A stretch of DNA of 64,000 nt from Achromobacter marplatensis (GTDB lineage Bacteria > Pseudomonadota > Gammaproteobacteria > Burkholderiales > Burkholderiaceae_B). Positions 26,165 to 35,538 of the stretch are shown one piece after another. The stretch is taken from positions 407,182 to 471,181 of the forward strand of contig NZ_NJIG01000006.1 of the NCBI RefSeq assembly GCF_002209535.1, in the 5' to 3' direction. Numbering within the stretch: the stretch's first letter is position 1; each line of letters starts with the position of its first letter. A program made the translations under genes and the position numbers. The notes below the pieces were generated by a model. That model had not been told where the DNA came from. It worked only from the letters and a program-made list of their open reading frames with translations, and ran no database searches.

Positions 26165-27286
26165 TTAGGCGGCGGCGCCCAATCTCCACAAGGACGTGAC
26201 TTCCTTCGAGCGTGCCGCGTACAGCGGGTCACTCGGGTCCTTGGCGCGAGCGTGCGTGGGGCGGGTGTCGATGCGTTCGATGACGCGCAGCCCGGCCGTC
26301 TCGATCATTTCCATCAACTGTTCGCGGGTGCGCAGGCCCAGGTGCTCGGCCAGGTCCGACAGGATCAGCCAGCCTTCGCCGTTAGGCGTCAGGTGGGCGG
26401 TCAGGCCGTTCAGGAAACCGCGCAGCATGCGGCTGTCGGGGTCATAGACGGCATGCTCGACGGGCGAGCTGGGGCGGGCGGGCAACCACGGCGGGTTGCA
26501 GACGATCAGCGATACCCGGCCTTCGGGAAACAGGTCGGCTTCGACCACGTCGACCTGCTTGGCCAGGCCCAGGCGTTCCAGGTTTTCACGGGCGCAAGCC
26601 AGCGCGCGCGGATCCTGGTCGGTGGCGATGACGCGCTTGCCGCCGCGGCGCGCGATCACCGCGGCCAGCACGCCGGTGCCGGTGCCGATGTCGAAGGCGA
26701 CGCCGCCGCGCGGCATTGGGGTGTTGGCCACCAGTTCCACGTATTCGCCGCGCAGCGGGGAGAACACGCCGTAGTGCGGGTGGATGCGGTTGTTCAGGGC
26801 GGGAATCTCCACGCCCTTCTTGCGCCATTCAAAGGCGCCGATCAGGCCCAGCAACTCGCGCAGCGACGCCACATAGGGTTCGTCAGCCGGGCCGTGGACT
26901 TCTTCGCAGGCTTGGCGGGCGTCAGGTGCGCGGCGCAGCGAAATGCCGTGGCCGGCGTCGAACGGAATCAGCAGCATGCCCAGGATGCGGGCGCGCTGCG
27001 ACTGGATCTGGCGGTGCTGGTTGAATGCTTCCAGCAAGGTTTCCACGGGTTTGCGGGGACGCTTGTCCACGCGCCGGGTCATCGCCTGCAGCAGCAGGCG
27101 GGCGTTCTGGAAGTCGCCGCGCCACAGCAGGCCCACGCCTTCGCAGGCCTGGCGATAGGCCATGTCCGCGGTCAGCGTGTCGTCCACCACCACCACGCGC
27201 TTGGGCGGCGTCGCGCCGGTTTCAGAGCGCCAGCGGGCGGAATGGGGGACATTGTTTTCTTCCCAGTGCAATTCAGGGGCGGTCAA
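26165..27286 (-). CDS. Class I SAM-dependent methyltransferase
   Basis: A 373-residue protein. The N-terminal third has no recognisable domain. The C-terminal part is a Rossmann methyltransferase: motif I GGVAFDIGTGTGVLAAVIAR at about 195-214, the acidic loop VIATDQDPRALACARENLER and the catalytic-type NPPW (IVCNPPWLPARP). NPPY/NPPW marks N-methyltransferases acting on amide or amine nitrogen (for example HemK/PrmC or RlmG-like enzymes), so a translation-related substrate is plausible. It is a single gene. It is not long enough in the C-terminal part to call PrmC, which is found with prfA. Confidence 0.83.
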   Translation of the reverse strand: MTAPELHWEENNVPHSARWRSETGATPPKRVVVVDDTLTADMAYRQACEGVGLLWRGDFQNARLLLQAMTRRVDKRPRKPVETLLEAFNQHRQIQSQRARILGMLLIPFDAGHGISLRRAPDARQACEEVHGPADEPYVASLRELLGLIGAFEWRKKGVEIPALNNRIHPHYGVFSPLRGEYVELVANTPMPRGGVAFDIGTGTGVLAAVIARRGGKRVIATDQDPRALACARENLERLGLAKQVDVVEADLFPEGRVSLIVCNPPWLPARPSSPVEHAVYDPDSRMLRGFLNGLTAHLTPNGEGWLILSDLAEHLGLRTREQLMEMIETAGLRVIERIDTRPTHARAKDPSDPLYAARSKEVTSLWRLGAAA

Positions 27287-27340
27287 TACGGCGCTCCGGT
27301 AAAGACGGGGGGACGGGGCAGGATCATGGGCAGAGGAGAT

Positions 27341-27385
27341 AAAAAGAAAGGGCGCGGGCTGCCAATGTAGCAGTTTCGCGCCCTT
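27341..27385 (-). terminator. Intrinsic terminator after the OFA transporter gene
   Basis: On the minus strand, AAGGGCGCG (27385-27377) pairs with CGCGCCCTT (27356-27348), with a smaller CTGC/GCAG stem in the loop, followed by TCTTTTT. It lies 56 bases past the OFA stop and before the methyltransferase start. Stem plus T-tract makes this a good Rho-independent terminator. Confidence 0.75.
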
Positions 27386-27440
27386 GGACGTTGCCCGGCG
27401 CCTCAGGAGGCCCCAAGGCGCCGCGCGGTTAGACCGGCTG

Positions 27441-29108
27441 CTAGTGGAACAGGACGACCGCCTTTTGCAGTGTGATCCAGATGCCCCAGGCCAGCGGAAT
27501 GCCTACGCAAGCCCAGGCGAACAGCACCAGGGCAACCGGCGTGCGGAACGTGGAGGTGCCGACCCCATGGGTTTCGGCGGCAGCCGCGCGTTCGTGCGCC
27601 AGCGCTTTTTCCTGCGCGAGTTCCTGGTCGGTCATGAAGTACTTCGGGTTCACCGGCCGGATCGCCAGGTTGCACAGGAAGCCCACGACCAGCATGCCCG
27701 CCAGGATGTACATGGTGATGTCGTAGACCTGCGCGCGCGGCACGCCGATCGACAGCTGATATTCGCGGATGTAGTTCACCAGCACGGGGCCGAAGATGCC
27801 CGCCGCCGACCATGCCGTCAGCAGGCGGCCGTGGATGGCGCCCACCATCTGCGTGCCGAACAGGTCGGCCAGGTAGGCCGGCACCGTGGCGAACCCGCCG
27901 CCGTACATGGACAGGATCACGCAGAACGCCGCCACGAACAGCGCCAGGGCGCCGATGTGCGCGGTCCACGGGATGGCGGAATACAGGACGAAGCCCAGGA
28001 CCAGGAAGATCAGGTAGGTCGTCTTGCGCCCCAGCTTATCGGACAGGCTTGCCCAGAAGAAGCGGCCGCCGATGTTGAACAGGCTGAGCAGGCCGGTAAA
28101 GCCCGCCGCGATGGCGGCGATGGCGGCCAGCTGGTCCTTGTCCAATTGGGCGAAGCCCAGCTCCGGCTTGTTGATCAGGCCGCCGCCGAACACCTCTTGC
28201 AGCAAGGGCGACGCCATGCCCAGGATGCCGATGCCCGCCGTCACGTTCAGGCACAGCACCAGCCACACCAGCCAGAATTGCGGCACGCCCCAGACGCGCT
28301 TCACGTGGACGTGGCCCTTGGTGATCATCGCGTTGTTGGCCTGCTTGGCCGGGGCCGTCCAGCCTTCCGGCTTCCAGCCCGTGGGCGGCACGCGGTAACC
28401 CAGCGCGCCGGACATCATGAAGATGAAGTACACCACCGCCATCGTCAGGAAGGTCTGCCAGACCCCCGGCGAGGTCGGCGTGGCGAAGTGGCGCATCAGC
28501 AGGTCGGCAAGCGGAGCGCCGATCATCGCGCCGCCGCCGAAGCCCATGATGGCCATGCCGGTCGCCATGCCGCGCCGGTCCGGAAACCATTTGATGAGCG
28601 TGCTGACGGGCGAGATATAGCCCAGCCCCAGCCCGATACCGCCGATCACGCCGGACCCCAGCCACAGCATCCACATCTGGTGCAGATACACGCCGATCGC
28701 CGAGATGACCAGGCCGCCGCACCAGCATAGGGCCGACACCACGCCGGCCTTGCGGGGGCCAGCGCGTTCCAGCCAGCCGCCCCACAGCGCGGCCGAGCAA
28801 CCCAGCAGCACGAAGAACAGGGTGTACATCCACCCCATGGTCGAAATCTTCCAGTCGCAGCTGGTCGTGAACAGCTCGGCGGCCAGGCTCATGTCGGCCG
28901 GGCAGGCCAGCGGCTTGGCGCCGCCCACCATCTTGGACAGCGGCAACCAGAAGACCGAAAAACCGTAGGCCATGCCGATGCACAGATGGATGGCCAGGGC
29001 GGCCGGCGGCACGAGCCAGCGCGAGAATCCCGGGCCGGCGATGGTGCGTTCTTTGTCAAAAAAACCCGGCCTTGAGCCGGGCAGGTCCAGGGTGGCGGTG
29101 CTTTCCAT
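27441..29108 (-). CDS. OFA-family MFS transporter (oxalate/formate type)
   Basis: A 555-residue 12-helix transporter of the oxalate/formate antiporter family. It has family stretches near the start (ALAIHLCIGMAYGFSVFWLP), in the middle (ISPVSTLIKWFPDRRGMATG, MAIMGFGGGAMIGAPL) and in the second half (RFFWASLSDKLGRKTTYLIF). It is on the same strand as, and 116 bp after, the formate dehydrogenase accessory gene fdsD. No oxalyl-CoA decarboxylase or formyl-CoA transferase is in the window. Formate import for the fds enzyme is therefore the better guess, though oxalate exchange cannot be excluded. A terminator follows. Confidence 0.88.
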   Translation of the reverse strand: MESTATLDLPGSRPGFFDKERTIAGPGFSRWLVPPAALAIHLCIGMAYGFSVFWLPLSKMVGGAKPLACPADMSLAAELFTTSCDWKISTMGWMYTLFFVLLGCSAALWGGWLERAGPRKAGVVSALCWCGGLVISAIGVYLHQMWMLWLGSGVIGGIGLGLGYISPVSTLIKWFPDRRGMATGMAIMGFGGGAMIGAPLADLLMRHFATPTSPGVWQTFLTMAVVYFIFMMSGALGYRVPPTGWKPEGWTAPAKQANNAMITKGHVHVKRVWGVPQFWLVWLVLCLNVTAGIGILGMASPLLQEVFGGGLINKPELGFAQLDKDQLAAIAAIAAGFTGLLSLFNIGGRFFWASLSDKLGRKTTYLIFLVLGFVLYSAIPWTAHIGALALFVAAFCVILSMYGGGFATVPAYLADLFGTQMVGAIHGRLLTAWSAAGIFGPVLVNYIREYQLSIGVPRAQVYDITMYILAGMLVVGFLCNLAIRPVNPKYFMTDQELAQEKALAHERAAAAETHGVGTSTFRTPVALVLFAWACVGIPLAWGIWITLQKAVVLFH

Positions 29109-29224
29109 GTCGTCTCCTCAGGGGTGCGGTCTTATAGCGCGCGCCGACCGGAACTGAAACGGTGGCGCGGCCTCTTTTTGAATCCGTCACTGCTTGCTGA
29201 CTGCGGTAAAGCGGTGGGTCCCGG

Positions 29225-29482
29225 CTATCCCACGCGGGGCGCGGGCGTCAGGCGCTGGCGGTTTTGCGTCACCGCGTCCAGCACCAGGGGATGCAACTGT
29301 TCTTCGCCAGCATCGCCGTCGGGGCGTTGCTCCAGAAACCCCAGCAGCTCGTTGCGCATGCGGGGTTCCCAGAACTTGTGGATATGGTTGGCCACGCCTT
29401 CCAGTGCTTCGTGCCGGTCCGGCATGGCGTCGAAGAACTGGCCGATGCGGTTGGCCATGCGGATGAGGTTGCCGATTTCCAT
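29225..29482 (-). CDS. fdsD: Formate dehydrogenase delta subunit
   Basis: An 85-residue soluble protein of the FdsD family: IGNLIRMANRIGQFFDAMPD at the N-terminus and VANHIHKFWEPRMRNELLGF in the middle. FdsD is the small subunit or accessory protein of the NAD-linked molybdenum formate dehydrogenase in the fdsGBACD operon of Cupriavidus and relatives. It is the fifth gene of the same operon here, 18 bp after fdhD. It has no catalytic motif; a role in maturation or complex stability is known for the family. Confidence 0.92.
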   Translation of the reverse strand: MEIGNLIRMANRIGQFFDAMPDRHEALEGVANHIHKFWEPRMRNELLGFLEQRPDGDAGEEQLHPLVLDAVTQNRQRLTPAPRVG

Positions 29483-29500
29483 TGCGTGTCGGGGTCCGGT

Positions 29501-30322
29501 TCAGGGGATGAGGCGGTCGGGGTGGGAATAGAGCGTGGCGTCGTCGTTGCGCAAAAAGCCCACCAGGCTGACATTGGCGTCGCGCGCCAGGCGGATGGCC
29601 AGCGCCGTGGGGGCGGATACCGCCGCCAGCACCGCCACGCCGGCGGCCGCCGTCTTCTGCACCATTTCAAAGCTGGCCCGGCTAGACACCAGCACGATGC
29701 CGTCGCCGGCATGCATGGCCTGGCGCGCCAGCGCGCCGATAAGCTTGTCCAGCGCGTTGTGCCGGCCCACGTCTTCGCGCACCAGCGCCACGGCGCCGTC
29801 GGCGCCGGCCCAGCCCGCCGCATGGGTGGCGCCCGTGATGTCATGCAGCGCCTGGCGGGCGCGCATGTCGCGCATGGCTGCCAGCACCGAGGCGATGCGC
29901 ACCGGCGCTCCGTTCGTCACCGGCGCCACGGGGCGCAGCACTTCCGGCAGTGTTTCGACGCCGCACAAGCCGCAACCCGTGCGTCCGGCCATCGCGCGGC
30001 GCCGGGTCTTCAGCCGCACCTCGCAGGCGCTGGAGATTTCCAGCTGGATCACAATGCCGTCGCATTGCGGCAGCAGGTCGATGCCGCGCACGTCGCTGAC
30101 GCCGTCGATGATGCCTTCCGACAGGGCGAAGCCCACGGCGAAGTCTTCCAGGTCGGCAGGCGTGGCCAGCATGGTGGCGTGGCTGATGCCGTTGAATTCC
30201 AATGCCACCGGGGTTTCCTCGGCGACGAAGTCGGTTTCGGCGGCGGGGGCGATGGCGCCGCCCCGCACGCGCTTGACCTGGGTCTGCGTGCAATCGGGGC
30301 GGGAAGACGGGGGCGTGGTCAT
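29501..30322 (-). CDS. fdhD: Formate dehydrogenase sulfurtransferase FdhD (FdsC)
   Basis: A 273-residue protein that carries sulfur from a cysteine desulfurase to the molybdenum cofactor of formate dehydrogenase. The essential CxxC is Cys117/Cys120 (RTGCGLCG). The C-terminal VREDVGRHNALDKLIGAL and VSSRASFEMVQKTAAAGV are the diagnostic FdhD stretches. It follows fdsA by 31 bp and matches the fdsC position of the standard operon. Without it the enzyme would be assembled but inactive. Confidence 0.95.
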   Translation of the reverse strand: MTTPPSSRPDCTQTQVKRVRGGAIAPAAETDFVAEETPVALEFNGISHATMLATPADLEDFAVGFALSEGIIDGVSDVRGIDLLPQCDGIVIQLEISSACEVRLKTRRRAMAGRTGCGLCGVETLPEVLRPVAPVTNGAPVRIASVLAAMRDMRARQALHDITGATHAAGWAGADGAVALVREDVGRHNALDKLIGALARQAMHAGDGIVLVSSRASFEMVQKTAAAGVAVLAAVSAPTALAIRLARDANVSLVGFLRNDDATLYSHPDRLIP

Positions 30323-30353
30323 GGCATCCAGGGCGGTCGTGGCCGGCAGGGGG

Positions 30354-33230
30354 TTACTTCCCGGTCAGCGCCGCTTCGCTTTCGCGCGATCGCTCGCGCA
30401 GCAGCTTTTGCTGGATGTCGGCAAAGCGCGACCATTGGCGCTGCCATTCCGAAGGCTGGGACACGCGCGTGACCTGCACGGCCGTCACCTTGTATTCGGG
30501 GCAGTTGGTCGCCCAGTCGGAGGCGTCCGTCGTGACGACGTTGGCGCCGGACTCGGGAAAGTGGAACGTGGTGTATACCACGCCCGGCTGCACCCGGTCG
30601 GTCAGCGTCGCGCGCAGCACGGTTTCGCCCGCGCGGCTCTGGATGCCCACCCAATCGCCTTCGGCTACGCCCCGGTCTTCGGCATCCTGCGGATGCAGTT
30701 CCAAGACGTCTTCGCCATGCCACATGACGTTTGGCGTGCGTCGGGTCTGCGCGCCCACGTTGTATTGCGACAGGATGCGGCCCGTGGTCAACAGCAGCGG
30801 GAAGCGCCGCGTGCTGCGTTCGTCGGTGGGCACGTACTTGGTGATCATGAACTTGCCCTTGCCACGCACGAAGGCGTCAATGTGCATGATGGGCGTGCCT
30901 TCCGGCGCATTGTCGTTGCAGGGCCACTGCAGGCTGCCCAGCTTGTCCAGCTTCTCGTAGCTGACGCCCGAGAACGTCGGCGTCAGCCGGGCGATCTCTT
31001 CCATGATCTCGCGCGGGTGCTTGTAGTTCATGGGGTAGCCCAGCGCGTTCGACAACGCTACCGTCACTTCCCAGTCCGACTTGCCGTTCTTGGGTTCCAT
31101 CACCTTGCGCACGCGGGAGATGCGGCGTTCGGCATTGGTGAAGGTGCCGTCCTTTTCCAGGAACGACGAGCCCGGCAGGAACACGTGCGCGTACTTGGCG
31201 GTCTCGTTCAGGAACAGGTCCTGCACGACGATGCACTCCATCGCCGCCAGGGACGCCGCCACGTGCTGCGTGTTGGGGTCGGACTGCACGATGTCTTCGC
31301 CCTGGCAGTACAGGCCCTTGAACGAACCGCCCAGCGCGGCTTCGAACATGTTCGGAATGCGCAGGCCGGGTTCGGGCTGCAGCGTCACGCCCCAATCCTT
31401 TTCGAACTGGGCGCGCACCACGTTGTCAGAGATGTGCCGGTAGCCGGGCAGTTCATGCGGGAACGAACCCATGTCGCACGAGCCCTGCACGTTGTTCTGC
31501 CCGCGCAGCGGGTTCACGCCCACGCCCTCGCGGCCGATGTTGCCGGTGGCCATCGCCAGGTTGGCGATGCCCATCACGGTGGTGGACCCCTGGCTGTGTT
31601 CTGTCACGCCCAGGCCGTAGTAGATCGACCCGTTGCCGCCGGTGGCGAACAGGCGCGCCGCGCCGCGCACGGCCTGCGCCGGCACGCCGGTGATCTCTTC
31701 CATGGCTTCGGGCGAATTCTCGGGCAGCGAAACGAAGTCGCGCCATTCGTTGAACGCCTTGGTCTCGCAGCGTTCGGCCACGAAGGCCTCATCGATCAAC
31801 CCTTCCGTGGCGATCACGTGCGCCAGCGACGACAGCAGCGCCGTGTTGGTGCCGGGGCGTACCTGCAGGTGGAAGTCGGCCTTGATGTGCGGCGAACTTA
31901 CCAGTTCGATGCGGCGCGGATCGATCACGATCAGACGCGCACCCTGGCGCAGCCGGCGCTTCAGGCGCGATGCGAACACCGGGTGGCCGCTGCTGGGATT
32001 GGCGCCCATCACGATGACGACGTCGGTATGCATGACCGAATCGAAGGTCTGCGTGCCAGCGGATTCGCCCAGCGTCTGCTTCAGGCCGTAGCCGGTGGGC
32101 GAATGGCACACCCGCGCGCAGGTGTCGACGTTGTTGGTGCCGAACGCCGCCCGCACCAGCTTCTGCACCAGCCAGGTCTCTTCATTGGTGCAGCGCGACG
32201 ACGTGATGCCGCCCACCGCATCGCGGCCGTACTGGCTTTGGATGCGGCGGAATTCGGACGCCGCGTAGTTGATCGCCTCGTCCCAGGACACTTCCTTCCA
32301 GGAATCGGTGATGTGCTTGCGGATCATGGGCTTCGTCACGCGTTCCTTGTGCGTCGCGTAGCCCCAGGCGAAGCGGCCCTTCACGCAGGAATGCCCGCGG
32401 TTGGCCTGACCGTCTTTCCACGGCACCATGCGCACGACTTCCTGGCCCTTCATTTCGGCCTTGAACCCGCAGCCCACGCCGCAATAGGCGCAGGTAGTCA
32501 CGACCGAGTGCTCGGCCTGGCCCATCATGATGACGGTCTTTTCCTGCAGGGTAGAGGTCGGACAGGCCTGCACGCACGCGCCGCAGGACACGCATTCGCT
32601 GTCCAGGAACGGCTGGTCCTGCCCCGGCGACACGCGCGACTCAAAGCCTTTGCCCGAAATCGTCAGCGCAAACGTGCCCTGCGTTTCTTCGCAGGCGCGC
32701 ACGCACCGGTTGCAGACGATGCACTTGGACGCGTCGTAGCTGAAATACGGGTTGGAGTCGTCGGTCTTGGCCTTCAGGTGGTTGGCGCCGTCGTAGCCGT
32801 AGCGCACGTTGCGCAGGCCCACCACGCCTGCCATGTCTTGCAGTTCGCAGTCGCCGTTGGCCGGGCAGGTCAGGCAATCCAGCGGATGGTCCGAGATGTA
32901 CAGCTCCATGACGCCGCGGCGCAGGTCGTGCAGCTTGGGCGTTTCGGTGTACACCACCATGCCGTTTTCGGCCGGGGTGGTGCACGAGGCCGGATAGCCG
33001 CGGCGGCCTTCGATCTGCACCAGGCAAAGCCGGCAGGAACCGAACGGTTCCAGGCTGTCGGTGGCGCACAGCTTGGGGATGTTGATGCCGGCCTCGGCGG
33101 CGGCGCGCATCAGGGACGTGCCCTCGGCGACGCTGATTTCCTGGCCGTCGATGGTCAGGGTGACGGTTTTTTCCGAGACGCGTTCGGGCGTGCCCAGGTC
33201 GCGGTCGCGTTTGATGACGGTTTCTAGCAT
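30354..33230 (-). CDS. fdsA: NAD-dependent formate dehydrogenase alpha subunit (catalytic)
   Basis: A 958-residue molybdenum enzyme subunit that oxidises formate to CO2. The N-terminal ferredoxin domain binds [2Fe-2S] (Cys55, 66, 69, 83). NuoG-like and 4Fe-4S ferredoxin clusters follow (CIVCNRCVRACEE at about 170-182, CVSCGACVQACP at about 213-224), and a further cluster is at about 247-282 (CAYCGVGCG). The molybdenum ligand is Cys375 followed by His376 in CARVCHSPTGYG, so this is a Cys, not a selenocysteine, enzyme. The C-terminus is the cofactor dinucleotide-binding domain. It works with FdsB and FdsG, and is oxygen-tolerant in relatives. Gene order is fdsG-fdsB-fdsA-fdhD-fdsD. Confidence 0.97.
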   Translation of the reverse strand: MLETVIKRDRDLGTPERVSEKTVTLTIDGQEISVAEGTSLMRAAAEAGINIPKLCATDSLEPFGSCRLCLVQIEGRRGYPASCTTPAENGMVVYTETPKLHDLRRGVMELYISDHPLDCLTCPANGDCELQDMAGVVGLRNVRYGYDGANHLKAKTDDSNPYFSYDASKCIVCNRCVRACEETQGTFALTISGKGFESRVSPGQDQPFLDSECVSCGACVQACPTSTLQEKTVIMMGQAEHSVVTTCAYCGVGCGFKAEMKGQEVVRMVPWKDGQANRGHSCVKGRFAWGYATHKERVTKPMIRKHITDSWKEVSWDEAINYAASEFRRIQSQYGRDAVGGITSSRCTNEETWLVQKLVRAAFGTNNVDTCARVCHSPTGYGLKQTLGESAGTQTFDSVMHTDVVIVMGANPSSGHPVFASRLKRRLRQGARLIVIDPRRIELVSSPHIKADFHLQVRPGTNTALLSSLAHVIATEGLIDEAFVAERCETKAFNEWRDFVSLPENSPEAMEEITGVPAQAVRGAARLFATGGNGSIYYGLGVTEHSQGSTTVMGIANLAMATGNIGREGVGVNPLRGQNNVQGSCDMGSFPHELPGYRHISDNVVRAQFEKDWGVTLQPEPGLRIPNMFEAALGGSFKGLYCQGEDIVQSDPNTQHVAASLAAMECIVVQDLFLNETAKYAHVFLPGSSFLEKDGTFTNAERRISRVRKVMEPKNGKSDWEVTVALSNALGYPMNYKHPREIMEEIARLTPTFSGVSYEKLDKLGSLQWPCNDNAPEGTPIMHIDAFVRGKGKFMITKYVPTDERSTRRFPLLLTTGRILSQYNVGAQTRRTPNVMWHGEDVLELHPQDAEDRGVAEGDWVGIQSRAGETVLRATLTDRVQPGVVYTTFHFPESGANVVTTDASDWATNCPEYKVTAVQVTRVSQPSEWQRQWSRFADIQQKLLRERSRESEAALTGK

Positions 33231-33245
33231 GTCGGTCTCTCGGGT

Positions 33246-34826
33246 TCAGGCCGCGTGCGCGGCAGACTGCGAGGACTCAATGCCGAAGTCCTGCGGAAAG
33301 TGGTTCAGCGCGGACAGCACCGGGTAGGGCGCCATGCCCCCCAGCGCGCACAGCGAACCGCCCATCATCGTGTCGCACAGATCGCGCAGCAGGTGGACCT
33401 GCTGTTCGCGCTGTTTCGTGTCGGCGCCGCCGGCCGCGATCTTGTCGATGGTTTCGACGCCGCGCGTGGAGCCGATGCGGCAGGGCGTGCATTTGCCGCA
33501 TGATTCGATTGCACAGAATTCCATGGCATAGCGCGCCATGCGCGCCATGTCGACGGTGTCGTCGAACGCCACCAGCCCGCCGTGGCCGATCATGGCCGAA
33601 ATCTGGATATAGGCTTCGTAGTCCAGCGGCACGTCCCATTGCGATTCCGGCAGATAGGCGCCCAAGGGGCCGCCCACCTGCACGGCGCGCAAGGGGCGCC
33701 CCGAGGCGCTGCCGCCACCGAATTCATAGAGCAGGTCGCGCAGGCTCAGCCCGAAAGCCTTTTCCACCAGCCCGCCTTGTTTCAAGTTGCCGGCCAGCTG
33801 GAAGGGCAGCGTGCCGTGCGAACGGCCCACGCCGTAGTCGCGGTAGTACGCCGCGCCCTTGGCCATGATGATGGGTACCGTGGCCAGCGAGATCACGTTA
33901 TTGATGACGGTGGGCTTGCCGAACAGGCCGGAGATGGCGGGCAGCGGCGGTTTGGCGCGCACCACGCCGCGTTTGCCTTCCAGGCTTTCCAGCAGGGAGG
34001 TTTCCTCGCCGCAGATATAGGCGCCCGCGCCCGTGCGCACTTCCAGGTCGAACTGGCGTCCGCTGCCATGCACGTCGCGCCCCAGCCAGCCCACGCTGCG
34101 CGCCCGCGCGATGGCGGCTTCCAGCGTGGCGATGGCATGCGGATATTCCGATCGCACGTAGATATAGCCGTAGGTCGCGCCCACCGCCAGGCCGGCGATC
34201 GTCATGCCCTCGATCAGCACATAGGGGTCGCCTTCCATCAGCAGGCGATCGGCAAAGGTGCCCGAATCGCCTTCGTCGGCGTTGCAGACGATGTATTTCT
34301 GGTCGCTGGGCGACCCGGCCACCGTCTTCCACTTGATGCCGGTGGGAAACGCCGCGCCGCCTCGGCCGCGCAGGCCCGAGGTGACCATTTCCTCGACGAT
34401 CTGCGCCGGTTCCATCGCCAGCGCCCGCTTCAGCCCCGCCAGGCCGCCGTGCGCGGCGTAATCCTGCAACGACAGGGGATCGATCACGCCGACGCGGGCG
34501 AAAGTCAGCCGTTCCTGGTGTTTCAGGTATGGGATGTCTTCGGTCAGGCCCAGGTGCAGCGCATGCGCGCCGCCCGTCAGCCAGCCGGCATCGAACAGCC
34601 CAGGCACGTCTTCGGGCGCGACCGGGCCGTAGGCCACGCGTCCGTCCGGCGTGGCGATCTCCACCAGGGGTTCCAGCCACAGCAGCCCGCGCGACCCATT
34701 GCGCACCACTTGCACGGACAGGCCGCGCTCATCGGCGATGCGTTCGATATCGCGCGCCACCACGTCGGCGTCCATGGCCAGCGCCGCGGCGTCGCGCGGC
34801 ACGTAGATGATGACGGGGGCGCTCAT
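33246..34826 (-). CDS. fdsB: NAD-dependent formate dehydrogenase beta subunit
   Basis: A 526-residue NuoF-like subunit that passes electrons to NAD+. It begins with a thioredoxin-like [2Fe-2S]-type segment without the usual cysteines. The FMN/NADH domain follows (VTSGLRGRGGAAFPTG, ICNADEGDSGTFADR, GAGAYICGEETSLLESLEGK). The [4Fe-4S] site is CGKCTPCRIG plus a later Cys in GGSLCALGG. The frame is open upstream, but ATG 34826 with GGAGG is the start, overlapping the fdsG stop by four bases. FdsB with FdsG forms the diaphorase part of the cytoplasmic complex. Confidence 0.95.
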   Translation of the reverse strand: MSAPVIIYVPRDAAALAMDADVVARDIERIADERGLSVQVVRNGSRGLLWLEPLVEIATPDGRVAYGPVAPEDVPGLFDAGWLTGGAHALHLGLTEDIPYLKHQERLTFARVGVIDPLSLQDYAAHGGLAGLKRALAMEPAQIVEEMVTSGLRGRGGAAFPTGIKWKTVAGSPSDQKYIVCNADEGDSGTFADRLLMEGDPYVLIEGMTIAGLAVGATYGYIYVRSEYPHAIATLEAAIARARSVGWLGRDVHGSGRQFDLEVRTGAGAYICGEETSLLESLEGKRGVVRAKPPLPAISGLFGKPTVINNVISLATVPIIMAKGAAYYRDYGVGRSHGTLPFQLAGNLKQGGLVEKAFGLSLRDLLYEFGGGSASGRPLRAVQVGGPLGAYLPESQWDVPLDYEAYIQISAMIGHGGLVAFDDTVDMARMARYAMEFCAIESCGKCTPCRIGSTRGVETIDKIAAGGADTKQREQQVHLLRDLCDTMMGGSLCALGGMAPYPVLSALNHFPQDFGIESSQSAAHAA

Positions 34827-35380
34827 GACGAAGCCTCCAGCGCGCGGGTCAGCAGCCGGTCCAGCTTGTCGGGCGTGACCCGGGCATGCGGCTGGCCGTC
34901 GATCATCACGGCGGGAGATTGCGCGCACAGGCCCAGGCAATACACCGGTTCCAGCGTGAAATTCCCGTCCGCAGTGCTGGCGTGGAAGTCGCAGCCCAGC
35001 TTGGTGCGCGCATGGGCAGCAAGGTGTTCGCCTCCCATGGCCTGACAGGATTCGGCGCGGCAGACTTCCAGCGTATGGCGCGCGGCTGGTTCGCTGCGGA
35101 AGTGGGGGTAGAAGGTGATGACGCCGTGGACTTCGGCGCGCGACAGGTTCAGGGCCTCGGCGATGGTTTGCACCGCCTCGGCCGGAATACAGCCCAATTC
35201 ATGCTGGACCTCATGCAGGACCGGCAGCAAGGGGCCGGGCAGGTCTTTCAGTCGGGCCACGATGCGGGCGGTGGCCGCAATGGCGGGGGTGGGCGATGCC
35301 TGGGCCGCGTCCAGGGCCAGTTTGCCGCCCCGCGCTCCGCCGCTGGACGCCAAGTCGGATTTTGCCTCGCGCTGATGCAC
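34823..35380 (-). CDS. fdsG: NAD-dependent formate dehydrogenase gamma subunit
   Basis: A 185-residue NuoE-like subunit carrying a [2Fe-2S] cluster. Cluster cysteines are in CRAESCQAMGG and VYCLGLCAQSPAV. The N-terminal helical region (LLPVLHEVQHELGCIPAEAV) is typical. An ATG 35 codons upstream exists, but the GTG at 35380 is preceded by GGAGGAG at seven-base spacing and gives the family length, so GTG is chosen. It is the first gene of the fds operon, transcribed away from fdsR. The promoter must lie in 35381-35538. Confidence 0.93.
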   Translation of the reverse strand: MHQREAKSDLASSGGARGGKLALDAAQASPTPAIAATARIVARLKDLPGPLLPVLHEVQHELGCIPAEAVQTIAEALNLSRAEVHGVITFYPHFRSEPAARHTLEVCRAESCQAMGGEHLAAHARTKLGCDFHASTADGNFTLEPVYCLGLCAQSPAVMIDGQPHARVTPDKLDRLLTRALEASS

Positions 35381-35444
35381 GGTGGTCTCCTCCAGTAGTG
35401 CTGGGCCCCTCGTCGGGGTCGTTGTGTCGGGTGGCGTTTTGTGA

Positions 35445-35466
35445 GTTTTAATATGCTTTTTAAAAC
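35445..35466. promoter_or_regulatory. AT-rich palindrome in the fdsG-fdsR divergent region
   Basis: GTTTTAA (35445-35451), 8 bases, TTAAAAC (35460-35466) is a perfect inverted repeat in a 158-bp divergent promoter region and stands out from the GC-rich surroundings. It is a candidate binding site for FdsR, placed about 65 bp upstream of the fdsG start codon and 72 bp upstream of fdsR. No binding data are available here. Confidence 0.5.
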
Positions 35467-35538
35467 ATAAAAAGAACCCGTCCACCGCATTATTTGTGTA
35501 CTCTAGCCTCGTACTTGATCGCCTTCAATAAGAAATAA

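Noticed and set aside
29535..33227. Open frame of 1230 codons antisense to fdhD and fdsA
   Set aside because: It covers two well-identified genes on the other strand and gives a compositionally biased protein with no domains.
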